A DNA stretch of 64,000 bases from positions 1 to 64,000 of the forward strand of contig JAHDXW010000022.1 in NCBI GenBank assembly GCA_023383015.1, in the 5' to 3' direction. The notes beneath the pieces were generated by a model, which was not told the DNA's origin, did not search any database, and saw only the letters and a program-made list of their open reading frames with translations. Source of the stretch: Paracoccaceae bacterium (lineage in GTDB: Bacteria > Pseudomonadota > Alphaproteobacteria > Rhodobacterales > Rhodobacteraceae). The position numbers and the translations under genes are program-made. Positions 51,914 through 59,685 of this stretch are shown here, one piece after another. Numbering within the stretch: position 1 is the stretch's first letter; the number at the start of each line of letters is the position of its first letter.

Positions 51914-54417
51914 GCCTGTCTGCAAGCATCGGTGCAATCCTCTTCGTCGGCCACAGCCTGTTCGGCTTCGTCATCCCCGGCATGATCGAGGAGGCGCTGC
52001 GCCAGGCCGGAAGCCCGACCCGGGTTGAGGCGCAGATCACCATCGGCTCGCCACTGTCCTGGAACTGGGAGCGGTCGCACGAGGCCCAGGGGGTCGATGC
52101 GCGCCGGGAACTGCCGACCGGCGCCTACCGCACCGTCATCCTGACCGAGGGCCTGCCGCTGCATGCCCACACGCGCTGGAGCGACTCTGCGGGGAACGCC
52201 AAGCGCTTCTACGACCTCGCGCTGGAAGGCAATCCGCAGGCGCAGGTGTTCCTGCACGAGACCTGGCACAGCCTGCTGTCGGGCACCGGCGCTCCGGTGC
52301 CCCACGACGACCGCGGCGACATCCCCTGGCGCGAGCGGCTGGACCTGTCCTACCCCGAATGGCGCGGCATCGTCGACGCGGTCAATGCCGCGCGCACTCC
52401 CGGCCAGCCGCCGATGCGGCTGATCCCGGCCGGGCAGGCGATGGCGCTGGCCCATGACGCCATCGCCCGCGGCGAGGTTCCGGGGCTGGCCGGCATCGGC
52501 GACCTCTTCCTCGACGACATCCACACCAACGACCTCGGCAACTACCTCGTGACGATGGTGGTCTATGCCGCGATCACCGGGACCAGCCCCGAGGGGCTGC
52601 CGCCGCGGCTGGTGCGCACCTGGGCCACCCGCCAGCGCATCGTCACCCCCGACATCGCCCGGGCGCTGCAGGCGATCGCCTGGCAGGCGGTGCTGGCCGA
52701 GGCCGCCGCCGCCTCCGGCCGGGCCGAGGCGCCGCCGCCCGCGACCGCACCGCCCGCGGCCGCACCGCCCGCGGCCGCATCCGACCCCGGGTTTGCGGCC
52801 ATCGCCAACCCGCGGCTGGGGATGAACCTCGCGGGGCTGAACGACTGGTCGGTGCAGCTTCCGTTCCTTGACGTCATGAAGCTGTCGCGCCCCTGGGTCG
52901 GCCATCTGCCGGGCCGCTGGGGCGGCATGGAGTACCCCGAGCTTGTCGCCGGCGGTTTCATCGATGCGTCCGGCTGGCCTGCCGCGGTGCCGCCGGGCGT
53001 CAGCGGGCTTGCAACCGTGATCCTGACCGACCTGCCCGAGAATGCGCGCGCGGCCACCGGCCGCTACCGGCTGACCCATGCCGGGCGCGGCCGGCTCGTG
53101 GTGGCCGGACGGGCGCGCGTCGTCTCGGCCGGCGAGGGGAGGATCCTGTTCGATTTCGCCCCCGGCCCGGGGCCGGTGGAACTGCGCATCGAGGCGACCG
53201 ACCCCGCCGACCCGATCCGCGACATCCGCGTCGTCCGGCTGGACCGGGCGGCGGCGTTGGATGCCGGCGCGCTGTTCAACCCGGACTTCCTGGCACGGCT
53301 GCGCGGCGTGCGGCTGATCCGCTTCATGGACTGGATGAACACGAACTCCGACCCGCCGGGCGAGCGCATGCCGCGGCCGGGCGACGCGACCTGGGCCGGC
53401 CCCGGCGGCGCGCCGGCCGAGGTGATGGTGGCGCTTGCCAACGAACTGGGTGCCGATCCCTGGTTCACGCTTCCGCACCGCGCCACCGACGCCTACATCC
53501 GCCGCTTCGCCGAGACCGTGCGCGACCGCCTCGCCCCGGGCCTCAGGGCATATGTGGAGCTGTCCAACGAGGTCTGGAACTGGAGCTTCCCGCAGGCCCA
53601 CTGGGCCGAGGAAGCCGCGCTCGCGCGCTGGGGCGAGCGTTACAAGTGGATGCAGCTCTATGCCGCCCGCGCCGTCGAGATGGGCGCGATCTGGCAGGAG
53701 GCGTTCGGCGATGCCGCCGGGGCGCGGCTGGTGCGCGTGATCTCGACCCAGCCCGGCTGGCTGGGGCTCGAGGCCGAGGTGCTTGAGGCGCCTTTGTGGC
53801 GGGCCGAGGTGCCCGGGCGCGCCGCCCCGGCGGCGCATTTCGACCTCTACGCCATCACCGCCTATGTCGGCGGCGGGCTGGGCAGCGACGCCAAGGCGGC
53901 GGCGGTGCGGAGTTGGCTGGCCGAAAGCCATGCCGCGGCGGAGGCGGCGGCCGATGCCGAGGGTCTGACGGGCGAGGCCCGCGCCGCCCGTGTCGCCGCC
54001 CGCCGCCATGACCTTGCGGTGGCCCGCGCCTCGGCCGAACTGCGCGACGGCGGCGTCACCGGCGCCACCGAGGACACGCTGGCAAACCTTCTCGGCCGGG
54101 TCTTCCCTTACCATTCCGGGGTCGCCCGCCGGCACGGGCTCAGGCTCGGCCTCTACGAGGGCGGCACCCATATCGTCGGCGAGGGCGCCCAGCTTGGCGA
54201 CGAGGGGCTGACCGCGTTCCTCACCCATCTCTCCTACACGCCCGAGGTCGGGGCGCTGGTGGCCGACCTCCTGGAGGGCTGGGCCGCGGTCAGCGACGAG
54301 CCCTTCGCCGCCTACCTCGACGTCGCCACCCCCAGCCGCTGGGGCAGCTGGGGCGCGCTGCGCCACCTCCACGACGACAACCCCCGCTGGCGGGCGCTGG
54401 CCGGGCTCGGGCCCTGA
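51910..54417 (+). CDS. SGNH-like domain fused to a glycoside-hydrolase-like domain
   Basis: An 835-residue fusion. Residues 1-275 are an SGNH-like domain related to the preceding protein: Ser16 in LFVGHSLFGF, and Asp202/203 with His205 in DDIHTNDLGNY. After a Pro/Ala linker (about 275-295), residues 295-835 resemble a (beta/alpha)8 glycosidase of clan GH-A type, with a putative acid/base Glu554 in VELSNEVWNWSF and nucleophile Glu750 in LYEGGTH. The second part resembles proteins annotated as cellulose-binding in Rhodobacterales. I see no signal peptide, which is odd for a glycan-active enzyme; it may act on intracellular lipid-linked glycan or be exported by another route. Confidence 0.7.
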   Translation: MSLSASIGAILFVGHSLFGFVIPGMIEEALRQAGSPTRVEAQITIGSPLSWNWERSHEAQGVDARRELPTGAYRTVILTEGLPLHAHTRWSDSAGNAKRFYDLALEGNPQAQVFLHETWHSLLSGTGAPVPHDDRGDIPWRERLDLSYPEWRGIVDAVNAARTPGQPPMRLIPAGQAMALAHDAIARGEVPGLAGIGDLFLDDIHTNDLGNYLVTMVVYAAITGTSPEGLPPRLVRTWATRQRIVTPDIARALQAIAWQAVLAEAAAASGRAEAPPPATAPPAAAPPAAASDPGFAAIANPRLGMNLAGLNDWSVQLPFLDVMKLSRPWVGHLPGRWGGMEYPELVAGGFIDASGWPAAVPPGVSGLATVILTDLPENARAATGRYRLTHAGRGRLVVAGRARVVSAGEGRILFDFAPGPGPVELRIEATDPADPIRDIRVVRLDRAAALDAGALFNPDFLARLRGVRLIRFMDWMNTNSDPPGERMPRPGDATWAGPGGAPAEVMVALANELGADPWFTLPHRATDAYIRRFAETVRDRLAPGLRAYVELSNEVWNWSFPQAHWAEEAALARWGERYKWMQLYAARAVEMGAIWQEAFGDAAGARLVRVISTQPGWLGLEAEVLEAPLWRAEVPGRAAPAAHFDLYAITAYVGGGLGSDAKAAAVRSWLAESHAAAEAAADAEGLTGEARAARVAARRHDLAVARASAELRDGGVTGATEDTLANLLGRVFPYHSGVARRHGLRLGLYEGGTHIVGEGAQLGDEGLTAFLTHLSYTPEVGALVADLLEGWAAVSDEPFAAYLDVATPSRWGSWGALRHLHDDNPRWRALAGLGP

Positions 54418-54430
54418 GCGGGGCGCGCGG

Positions 54431-55252
54431 ATGCTGAGCATCATCATCCCGGCGATGAACGAGGCGGGCTGGATCGGCCCCTGCCTCGATGTGCTGATCG
54501 CCTCCGACGACCCCGGTGTGGCGGTCGAGATCATTGTCGCCGCCAACGGCTGCACCGACGCCACCGCGGCCGAGGCGCGGGCCCGCACCGCCGCCGCTGC
54601 CGCCCGCGGCTGGCGGCTCGCCGTGCACGAGATGCCTGCGGCCGGCAAGCCCGCGGCGCTTGATGCCGGTGACGCCGCGGCCGGCGGGGCGCTGCGTCTC
54701 TATCTCGACGCCGATGTCGCCGTCTCTCCGCCGCTGCTCGCCAGGCTGGCGGTGGCGCTGGCGGCGGTGCCGGCAGCCTATGCCACCGGCCGGCCCGAGG
54801 TTGCCCCCGCCGCCAGCGCGGTCACCCGCGCCTATGCCCGCATCTGGACCCGGCTGCCGTTCTTCCGCTCGGCAGCGCCGGGCTTCGGCCTCTTTGCCGT
54901 CAATGCCGCCGGGCGCGCCCGCTGGGGCGCCTTTCCGCGCGTCATCTCGGATGACACCTATGTCCGCCTCCTCTTCCGCCCCGAGGAGCGCATCGAGGTT
55001 GCCGCCACCTACCGCTGGCCGATGGTCGAGGGGTTTGCGGCCCTCGTGCGGGTGCGCCGGCGCCAGGACGCGGGCGTGGCCGAGATCGCCCGCCGCTTCC
55101 CAGGCCTTCTGGCCAACGAGGCCAAGCCGCGCCCCGCCGCCGGCGTTCTCGCGCGGCTGGCGCTGGCCGATCCGGCCGGGGCGGCCGCCTATGCCGCGGT
55201 GGCGGTGGCAGTGCGGTTCGGCCGATCTTCGGGCTGGGCGCGGGGGCGGTAG
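54431..55252 (+). CDS. Family 2 glycosyltransferase (last gene of the PKS/NRPS operon)
   Basis: A 273-residue GT-A enzyme beginning SIIIPAMNEAGWIGPCL. The metal-binding motif is LYLDADVAV (near residue 95), with AANGCTDAT before it and ISDDTYVR (base) near residue 178. It has no membrane helices. It starts 13 bases after the fusion gene and closes the co-directional run that began with the PKS. It most likely adds one sugar of the glycan; donor unknown. Confidence 0.87.
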   Translation: MLSIIIPAMNEAGWIGPCLDVLIASDDPGVAVEIIVAANGCTDATAAEARARTAAAAARGWRLAVHEMPAAGKPAALDAGDAAAGGALRLYLDADVAVSPPLLARLAVALAAVPAAYATGRPEVAPAASAVTRAYARIWTRLPFFRSAAPGFGLFAVNAAGRARWGAFPRVISDDTYVRLLFRPEERIEVAATYRWPMVEGFAALVRVRRRQDAGVAEIARRFPGLLANEAKPRPAAGVLARLALADPAGAAAYAAVAVAVRFGRSSGWARGR

Positions 55253-55289
55253 GGGCGCGGCCCCGTCCCCGCGCCGCGGCGGCGGCCCC

Positions 55290-56111
55290 TCAGGCCCGCG
55301 CCGCGGCCGCGGCCGCGGCCGTCAGGTCGGACCAGCCGCAGGCCGCGGCCCAGGCCGCCGGGTCGGTCGCGGTGTCCGCCGCCAAGGCCTGGCGGACAGG
55401 GCGCGAGCGGCGGTTGCGCCAGGCGGCCCGTGCCAGGTGCAAGCCGTGCCAGGCGATGGTGATCACCGGCGTCCGGACCGGCAGCCGGCGCCGCCACTTG
55501 CGCTGCAGGTGGCGGAAGCCCTGCGCGAAATCGGGGCCGAGACGGTCCTTGTAGCCGTCATTGTGGACAAGCGGCAGCGCCAGCGCCCAGGCGCCGCGGC
55601 CGGCGGCGCGGGCCGACTGCACGATGTCGGTGCCGTAGAGGTGAAAGCCCGGCAGGGCCGGATCGAAGCGCAGCCCCGAATCGCGGCGAAGGACGATCAG
55701 CAGCTCGTCGACGCTCTGCACCGGTACCGGCTGCAGGCCGACGCGGCCCACGACATGCCCGAGCGAGGTCGACCAGACCGGCCCCCAGCCGGTGCCGTCA
55801 AGGCCCACCCCGTAGGCGCCCGCCACCGCCCAGCCCGGGTCGTGGCGGGCCAGCGTCGCCAGCCGCGCGGCAAGCAGGTCTTCCCAGCCGTGCGGCAGGT
55901 AGACGTCGTGATGGGCGAAAACCACCACCGGCGCCGATGTGGCGTCGAGCGCCCGGTTGTAGGCGACCGCCGCCGAGGGCGCGCCGTGCTCGACATGCAG
56001 CCCCACGCCGCCGCCAGCGATGCAGGGCGACCGTGCCAGGTTGGCCTCCAGGATCGCCGCGTCATGGCTCGCCGCGGCGATGACGATGCCGCCTTCTGCC
56101 CAGCCGCCCAT
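55290..56111 (-). CDS. Glycosyltransferase-like protein (GT-A type)
   Basis: The 273-residue protein contains VAYNRALDATSAPVVVFAHHDVYLPHGWEDLL, the arrangement of a nucleotide-sugar-binding strand followed by a metal-site motif (HHD in place of DXD), and later LPGFHLYGTDIVQSAR and PLVHNDGYKD. This fits an undercharacterised group of GT2-like proteins found in polysaccharide loci. The ATG at 56111 is chosen since the conserved part begins right after it; the frame is open further up, but that part overlaps repeats. The 16-base repeat upstream includes its ribosome binding site. It converges on the PKS/NRPS operon. Confidence 0.75.
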   Translation of the reverse strand: MGGWAEGGIVIAAASHDAAILEANLARSPCIAGGGVGLHVEHGAPSAAVAYNRALDATSAPVVVFAHHDVYLPHGWEDLLAARLATLARHDPGWAVAGAYGVGLDGTGWGPVWSTSLGHVVGRVGLQPVPVQSVDELLIVLRRDSGLRFDPALPGFHLYGTDIVQSARAAGRGAWALALPLVHNDGYKDRLGPDFAQGFRHLQRKWRRRLPVRTPVITIAWHGLHLARAAWRNRRSRPVRQALAADTATDPAAWAAACGWSDLTAAAAAAARA

Positions 56112-56150
56112 GTGCCCCTGCCGCCCCGTGCCCCTGCCGCCCCGTGCCCC
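56112..56150. repeat. Tandem 16-base repeat in the leader of the 55290-56111 gene
   Basis: The unit GTGCCCCTGCCGCCCC occurs at 56112-56127 and 56128-56143, then seven more bases match (56144-56150). Read in the gene's direction each unit carries a GGCAGGGGCAC ribosome-binding-like sequence, and the last one sits right before the ATG. Confidence 0.75.
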
Positions 56151-56316
56151 AGCGGCGGCCAGCTTAGGGCGGGCAGGCCGGAAAGGGCAACGCGCAGCGC
56201 GCGCGGCGGCAGAAACAGTTGCCCGGCGGGGTGATTCGGTGCATCCGGATTGGCAGTCCGCCCGGCTGGGGCGGGCCGGCGCGGCAGCCTGCCCGCCGGA
56301 GTGCGGGGATGTGATC

Positions 56317-57033
56317 ATGCGTACGGTACACGCCTTCACCGACGACGCCCGTCTGCCGGGCGGCCGCCGGTTCAACCCGCGGCGCCGCCGGTCCGCCGGG
56401 GTGCTCGACGCCGAGGAGATCGCCTGGTGCCGCGCCCAGGGGATCGCGCTTGCCGCCGACCCGGTGCAGCTTGGCTGGGTGGTCGCCGGCTGCGAGGACG
56501 ACATCGACGAGCCGGGGCTGGCACTCCGGCCCGGGCTGCCGGCGCCCGCGGCGCTGCGCCTGCGCCCCTGGGCCGCGGACGACCTTCCCGCCTTCCGTGC
56601 CCTTCTTGACGACCCGCGCGTCTGGCGCTTCCTGCCCGAGCGCTATCCCGACCCGCTCACCGACGGGATGGCGGCGGAACTGCTGGCGCTGGCCAACGCC
56701 GCCCCCCACCACGAGGTCCGGGCGATCGAGGCCGATGGCGTGCCGGTCGGGCAGGTGCGGCTGGCCTTCGCCCCGAGGGGCGAGGGGCCGGGGGTCGCCG
56801 AGGTCAGCTACTGGCTGGGGACGGCGCACTGGGGCAGGGGGCTTGCGGCGGCGGCGCTGGGGCGCTGGGCGCAGGACTGCCTTGGCCGCCACCCCGGGAT
56901 CGAAAGCCTGATCGCGCGCATCCACCGTGACAACCTTGCCTCGGCCAGGGTTGCCGGGCGGGCGGGCTTCCGCGCCGAGGGGCCGGCGGCCGACGACCCT
57001 GCGATCGCGGTCTGGCGGCTGTCGCGCGGCTGA
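56317..57033 (+). CDS. GNAT-family N-acetyltransferase with N-terminal extension
   Basis: Acetyl-CoA-dependent transferase of 238 residues. The GNAT fold occupies roughly residues 78-238: LRLRPWAADDLPAFRALLDDPRVWRFLP, then VSYWLGTAHWGRGLAAAAL, which holds the acyl-CoA-binding loop, and RDNLASARVAGRAGFR. The first ~75 residues are an Arg-rich extension with no recognised fold. RimJ-type ribosomal or small-molecule acetyltransferases are the nearest kind. It is single and divergent from the glycosyltransferase-like gene, so a link with the glycan locus is only positional. Confidence 0.83.
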   Translation: MRTVHAFTDDARLPGGRRFNPRRRRSAGVLDAEEIAWCRAQGIALAADPVQLGWVVAGCEDDIDEPGLALRPGLPAPAALRLRPWAADDLPAFRALLDDPRVWRFLPERYPDPLTDGMAAELLALANAAPHHEVRAIEADGVPVGQVRLAFAPRGEGPGVAEVSYWLGTAHWGRGLAAAALGRWAQDCLGRHPGIESLIARIHRDNLASARVAGRAGFRAEGPAADDPAIAVWRLSRG

Positions 57034-57066
57034 GGCGCGGCCGGGGCGCGGGGCGCGCCCGGACGG

Positions 57067-58299
57067 TCAGGCGCCGCCGGCGCCAGGCCTGTTGCCGGCC
57101 CCGGCCGCGGCGAACAGGGCGGCAAGGCGGCGCGCCTCGGCGTCGACGTCGTGGCGCGCCAGCGCCCGCTCGCGACCGGCGCGCCCCATCGCCGTCAGCT
57201 GCGCGGCCCCCGCGCCCGCCAGTTCCTCCAGCGCCGCGGCCAGCGCCGCGGCGTCGCCCGCCGGCACCAGCCAGCCGGTCCTGCCGGGCAGCACGAGCTC
57301 GGGGATGCCGGCGACAAGCGTCGAGACCACCGGCCGGCCGGCCGCCATGGCTTCCATGATGACCACCGGCAGCCCCTCGGCGAAGGAGGGCAGCACCAGC
57401 GCATGGGACGCGGCAAGTTCGGCGCGTACCCGCCCCTCGTCGACCCAGCCGGTGATCGCCACCTGCCCGGCCAGGCCGCGGGCGGCGATGGCGGCCTCGA
57501 GCTGGCCGCGCATCGGCCCGTCGCCGGCCAGCACCAGCCGCGCCGCGGGGTGCCGCACCAGCAGCCGCGCGAAGGCGTCGACGAGCAGCAGCTGGCCCTT
57601 CTGCTCGGCCAGCCGGCCGACGCACAGCAGCCGCAGCGGGCCGACCGGCAGCGGCGGTGCGGCAGGAAAGTCGGACGGCGCGATGCCGCAGCGGACCACG
57701 GCGATGCGGTCCCAGCGGGCCGGATCGGCCCAGCGCATGAGCTGGCTGCGCCCGAAGCTCGACACCGCGACCGCGACATCGGCGCGGGCCAGCTTCTCGG
57801 GCAGCGACAGGGCCCGGGGGGCGTCGAACTCCTCGGGGCCATGGACCGTCAGGCTGAACGGCGGACCGCCGAGGGCATGGGCGAGCATCGCCACCATCGC
57901 CGGGTTGGTGCCGAAATGGGCATGCAGCCGGTCCAGCCCGAGGGCTCGGGCGCGGCGCGCGATCCACGCCGCCTCGGCAAGGTAGACGAGATGCGCGGCC
58001 ACCCCGCGCTCGGACCGCCAGCCGCAGGAAAGTGCAAGCCGAAGCGCCCGAAGGCCCTTGCCGCCGGCCATTGCGATGTCGAGAAGTGCGAAAAGTGCAA
58101 GTCTGGCGAGCGACTGGTCGAGCACGTATTCGGTCCGCGCGGTCTCTGCGGCGTCGTCGGGATGGACGGGACCGGTGGCCGCCCGGCGCATCGCCAGCCG
58201 TTGCACGCTGACGCCTGCAGCCTCGAGCGCGCGCATCTCGCGCCGGATGAAGGTGGTGGAGACCACCGGATGGGTGTTCAGCACATAGCCGATCCGCAT
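57067..58299 (-). CDS. Family 4 glycosyltransferase (colanic-acid/amylovoran type)
   Basis: A 410-residue GT-B enzyme that keeps the sugar configuration. The acceptor half opens IGYVLNTHPVVSTTFIRREM and includes LHAHFGTNPAMVAML and TVHGPEEFD. The donor half has VGRLAEQKGQLLLVDAF, LAGDGPMRG and the E-x7-E region FAEGLPVVIMEAMAAGRPVV. These features match WcaL/AmsK-type transferases of exopolysaccharide loci. It follows the sugar kinase gene by six bases on the same strand. Confidence 0.92.
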   Translation of the reverse strand: MRIGYVLNTHPVVSTTFIRREMRALEAAGVSVQRLAMRRAATGPVHPDDAAETARTEYVLDQSLARLALFALLDIAMAGGKGLRALRLALSCGWRSERGVAAHLVYLAEAAWIARRARALGLDRLHAHFGTNPAMVAMLAHALGGPPFSLTVHGPEEFDAPRALSLPEKLARADVAVAVSSFGRSQLMRWADPARWDRIAVVRCGIAPSDFPAAPPLPVGPLRLLCVGRLAEQKGQLLLVDAFARLLVRHPAARLVLAGDGPMRGQLEAAIAARGLAGQVAITGWVDEGRVRAELAASHALVLPSFAEGLPVVIMEAMAAGRPVVSTLVAGIPELVLPGRTGWLVPAGDAAALAAALEELAGAGAAQLTAMGRAGRERALARHDVDAEARRLAALFAAAGAGNRPGAGGA

Positions 58300-58305
58300 C
58301 GCGCC

Positions 58306-59232
58306 TCAGCCCGCTTGTGCCGCGGCGGCGACCAGCGCGGCGGCCGGGGCCAGCGCGCCGCGATGGGCCACGACCTCGGCCGCCACCGCCTGGGCCACCC
58401 GCGCCGCCGCTGCCGGCCCCGCGCCGGCCAGCCGGCCGGCAAGATAGGCGCCCCCGAACGCATCGCCTGCCCCGGTGGTGTCGACCACCCGCGGCGCCGG
58501 CGCGACCGGGAGCACCCCCGACGCATCGCCCGCGCGCCAGTGCGTCGGCGCCGTGCCGTCCTTCACGACCACCTCGGAGCAGCCGAGTCCGGCATAGCGC
58601 GCCGCCGTCGCCGCGGCATCGGCATCGCCGAAGGCCGCGGCCTCGTCGGCATGGGTGGGCAGCAGGATGTCGGCGGCCGCGGCCGCCGCGGTCAGCGCGG
58701 CCCGCATCGCGGCGGCGTCCTCCCACAGCACCGGCCGGATGTTGGGGTCGAAGGCGACGCGGAACGGCCGGTGGCCGCGGATGCCGAGCGCGCCGACCAG
58801 TGCGCTTCGCCCGGCAGGGGGCAGGATGGCCAGCGTGATTCCCGACAGGTAGACGAGGTCGGCGGCGGCGAAGGCGGCGGCGAGGGCGGCGGGGTCGTCG
58901 GCCAGCCGCCGGGCAGCCGAGGCCGACCGCCAGTAGGCGAAGCGCCGCTCGCCCGCGGCATCGGTCTCGATGGTGTAGAGCCCCGGCGACCTTCCCGCCT
59001 CGCGCAGGATCATCCCGGTGCCGATGCCGGCTGCGTCAAGGAAGGCCACCATCCGCTCCGAGAAGGCATCCCGTCCGAGCCGGGTCATATAGTCGACGCG
59101 CGCGCCCCCGGGCAGCAGCGCCGCCAGCGCCCAGGCCACGTTCAGCGTGTCGCCGGCAAAGCCCTGCTGCCAGAGCCCGTCGTCGCGGCGCGCGAACTCC
59201 ACCATGCATTCGCCGACAGCGATCACGCGCAC
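58306..59232 (-). CDS. PfkB-family sugar kinase, 2-dehydro-3-deoxygluconokinase-like
   Basis: The 308-residue ribokinase-fold enzyme phosphorylates a sugar or sugar acid. The start VIAVGECMVEF, the GFAGDTLNVAWALA segment (near 36-49) and the catalytic anion hole DTTGAGDAFGGAYLAG with its Asp near residue 254 are typical of KDG kinase. A GTG at 59232 with GGAGAG upstream is chosen as start; a second GTG two codons on is possible. The usual partner, KDPG aldolase, is not in the window; instead it is coupled with a glycosyltransferase. Confidence 0.88.
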   Translation of the reverse strand: MRVIAVGECMVEFARRDDGLWQQGFAGDTLNVAWALAALLPGGARVDYMTRLGRDAFSERMVAFLDAAGIGTGMILREAGRSPGLYTIETDAAGERRFAYWRSASAARRLADDPAALAAAFAAADLVYLSGITLAILPPAGRSALVGALGIRGHRPFRVAFDPNIRPVLWEDAAAMRAALTAAAAAADILLPTHADEAAAFGDADAAATAARYAGLGCSEVVVKDGTAPTHWRAGDASGVLPVAPAPRVVDTTGAGDAFGGAYLAGRLAGAGPAAAARVAQAVAAEVVAHRGALAPAAALVAAAAQAG

Positions 59233-59333
59233 GCCGCTCTCCGGGCAGAGGTGGGACAGGTCACGCAAGGCCCCGCATCGACGGTGTCGCGGCAAGCTTA
59301 ACCGCCGCCGCCGCCGCCGTCACCCCCGCGGCG

Positions 59334-59639
59334 TCAGAGGTCGGTCTCCTCGCCCTCGCCGGGCGGCAGTGGCACGAGCGGGATCTTGCGGCGGATGATG
59401 ATGTCGCCGTTCGGCAGGCGTTCGGGCGGGTGATAGGCGCTGAGATCGTCGATCATCCCGGCCAGGTCGCGCATCATCGGCTCCATGTCGGCCAACAGCC
59501 GGCGCAGGATGATGCGCGCGCCCTCCTCGATCAGGCCGAGTCCCTCGCCGTACTCCTCACCCTCCGGCGCGGGGGTCTGGGCCGCCGCCGGCAGGGCGAC
59601 AGCAAGCACCAGGGCAAGGGCGAGTGCGCTGCGTTGCAT
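59334..59639 (-). CDS. Small secreted protein of unknown function
   Basis: 101 residues with a Sec signal peptide (1-21, ending AAAQ), a short acidic segment, a helical part LIEEGARIILRRLLADMEPMMRDLAGMIDDL and a C-terminal IIIRRKIPLVPLPPGE stretch. It belongs to a small family found in Rhodobacterales that is often wrongly labelled an ATPase; no P-loop is present here. It is probably periplasmic. The function is unknown. Confidence 0.8.
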   Translation of the reverse strand: MQRSALALALVLAVALPAAAQTPAPEGEEYGEGLGLIEEGARIILRRLLADMEPMMRDLAGMIDDLSAYHPPERLPNGDIIIRRKIPLVPLPPGEGEETDL

Positions 59640-59685
59640 GCCGCAGATATAGTCGACGCCGGTGCGCGTTTGAAGCCCGCGGCGA

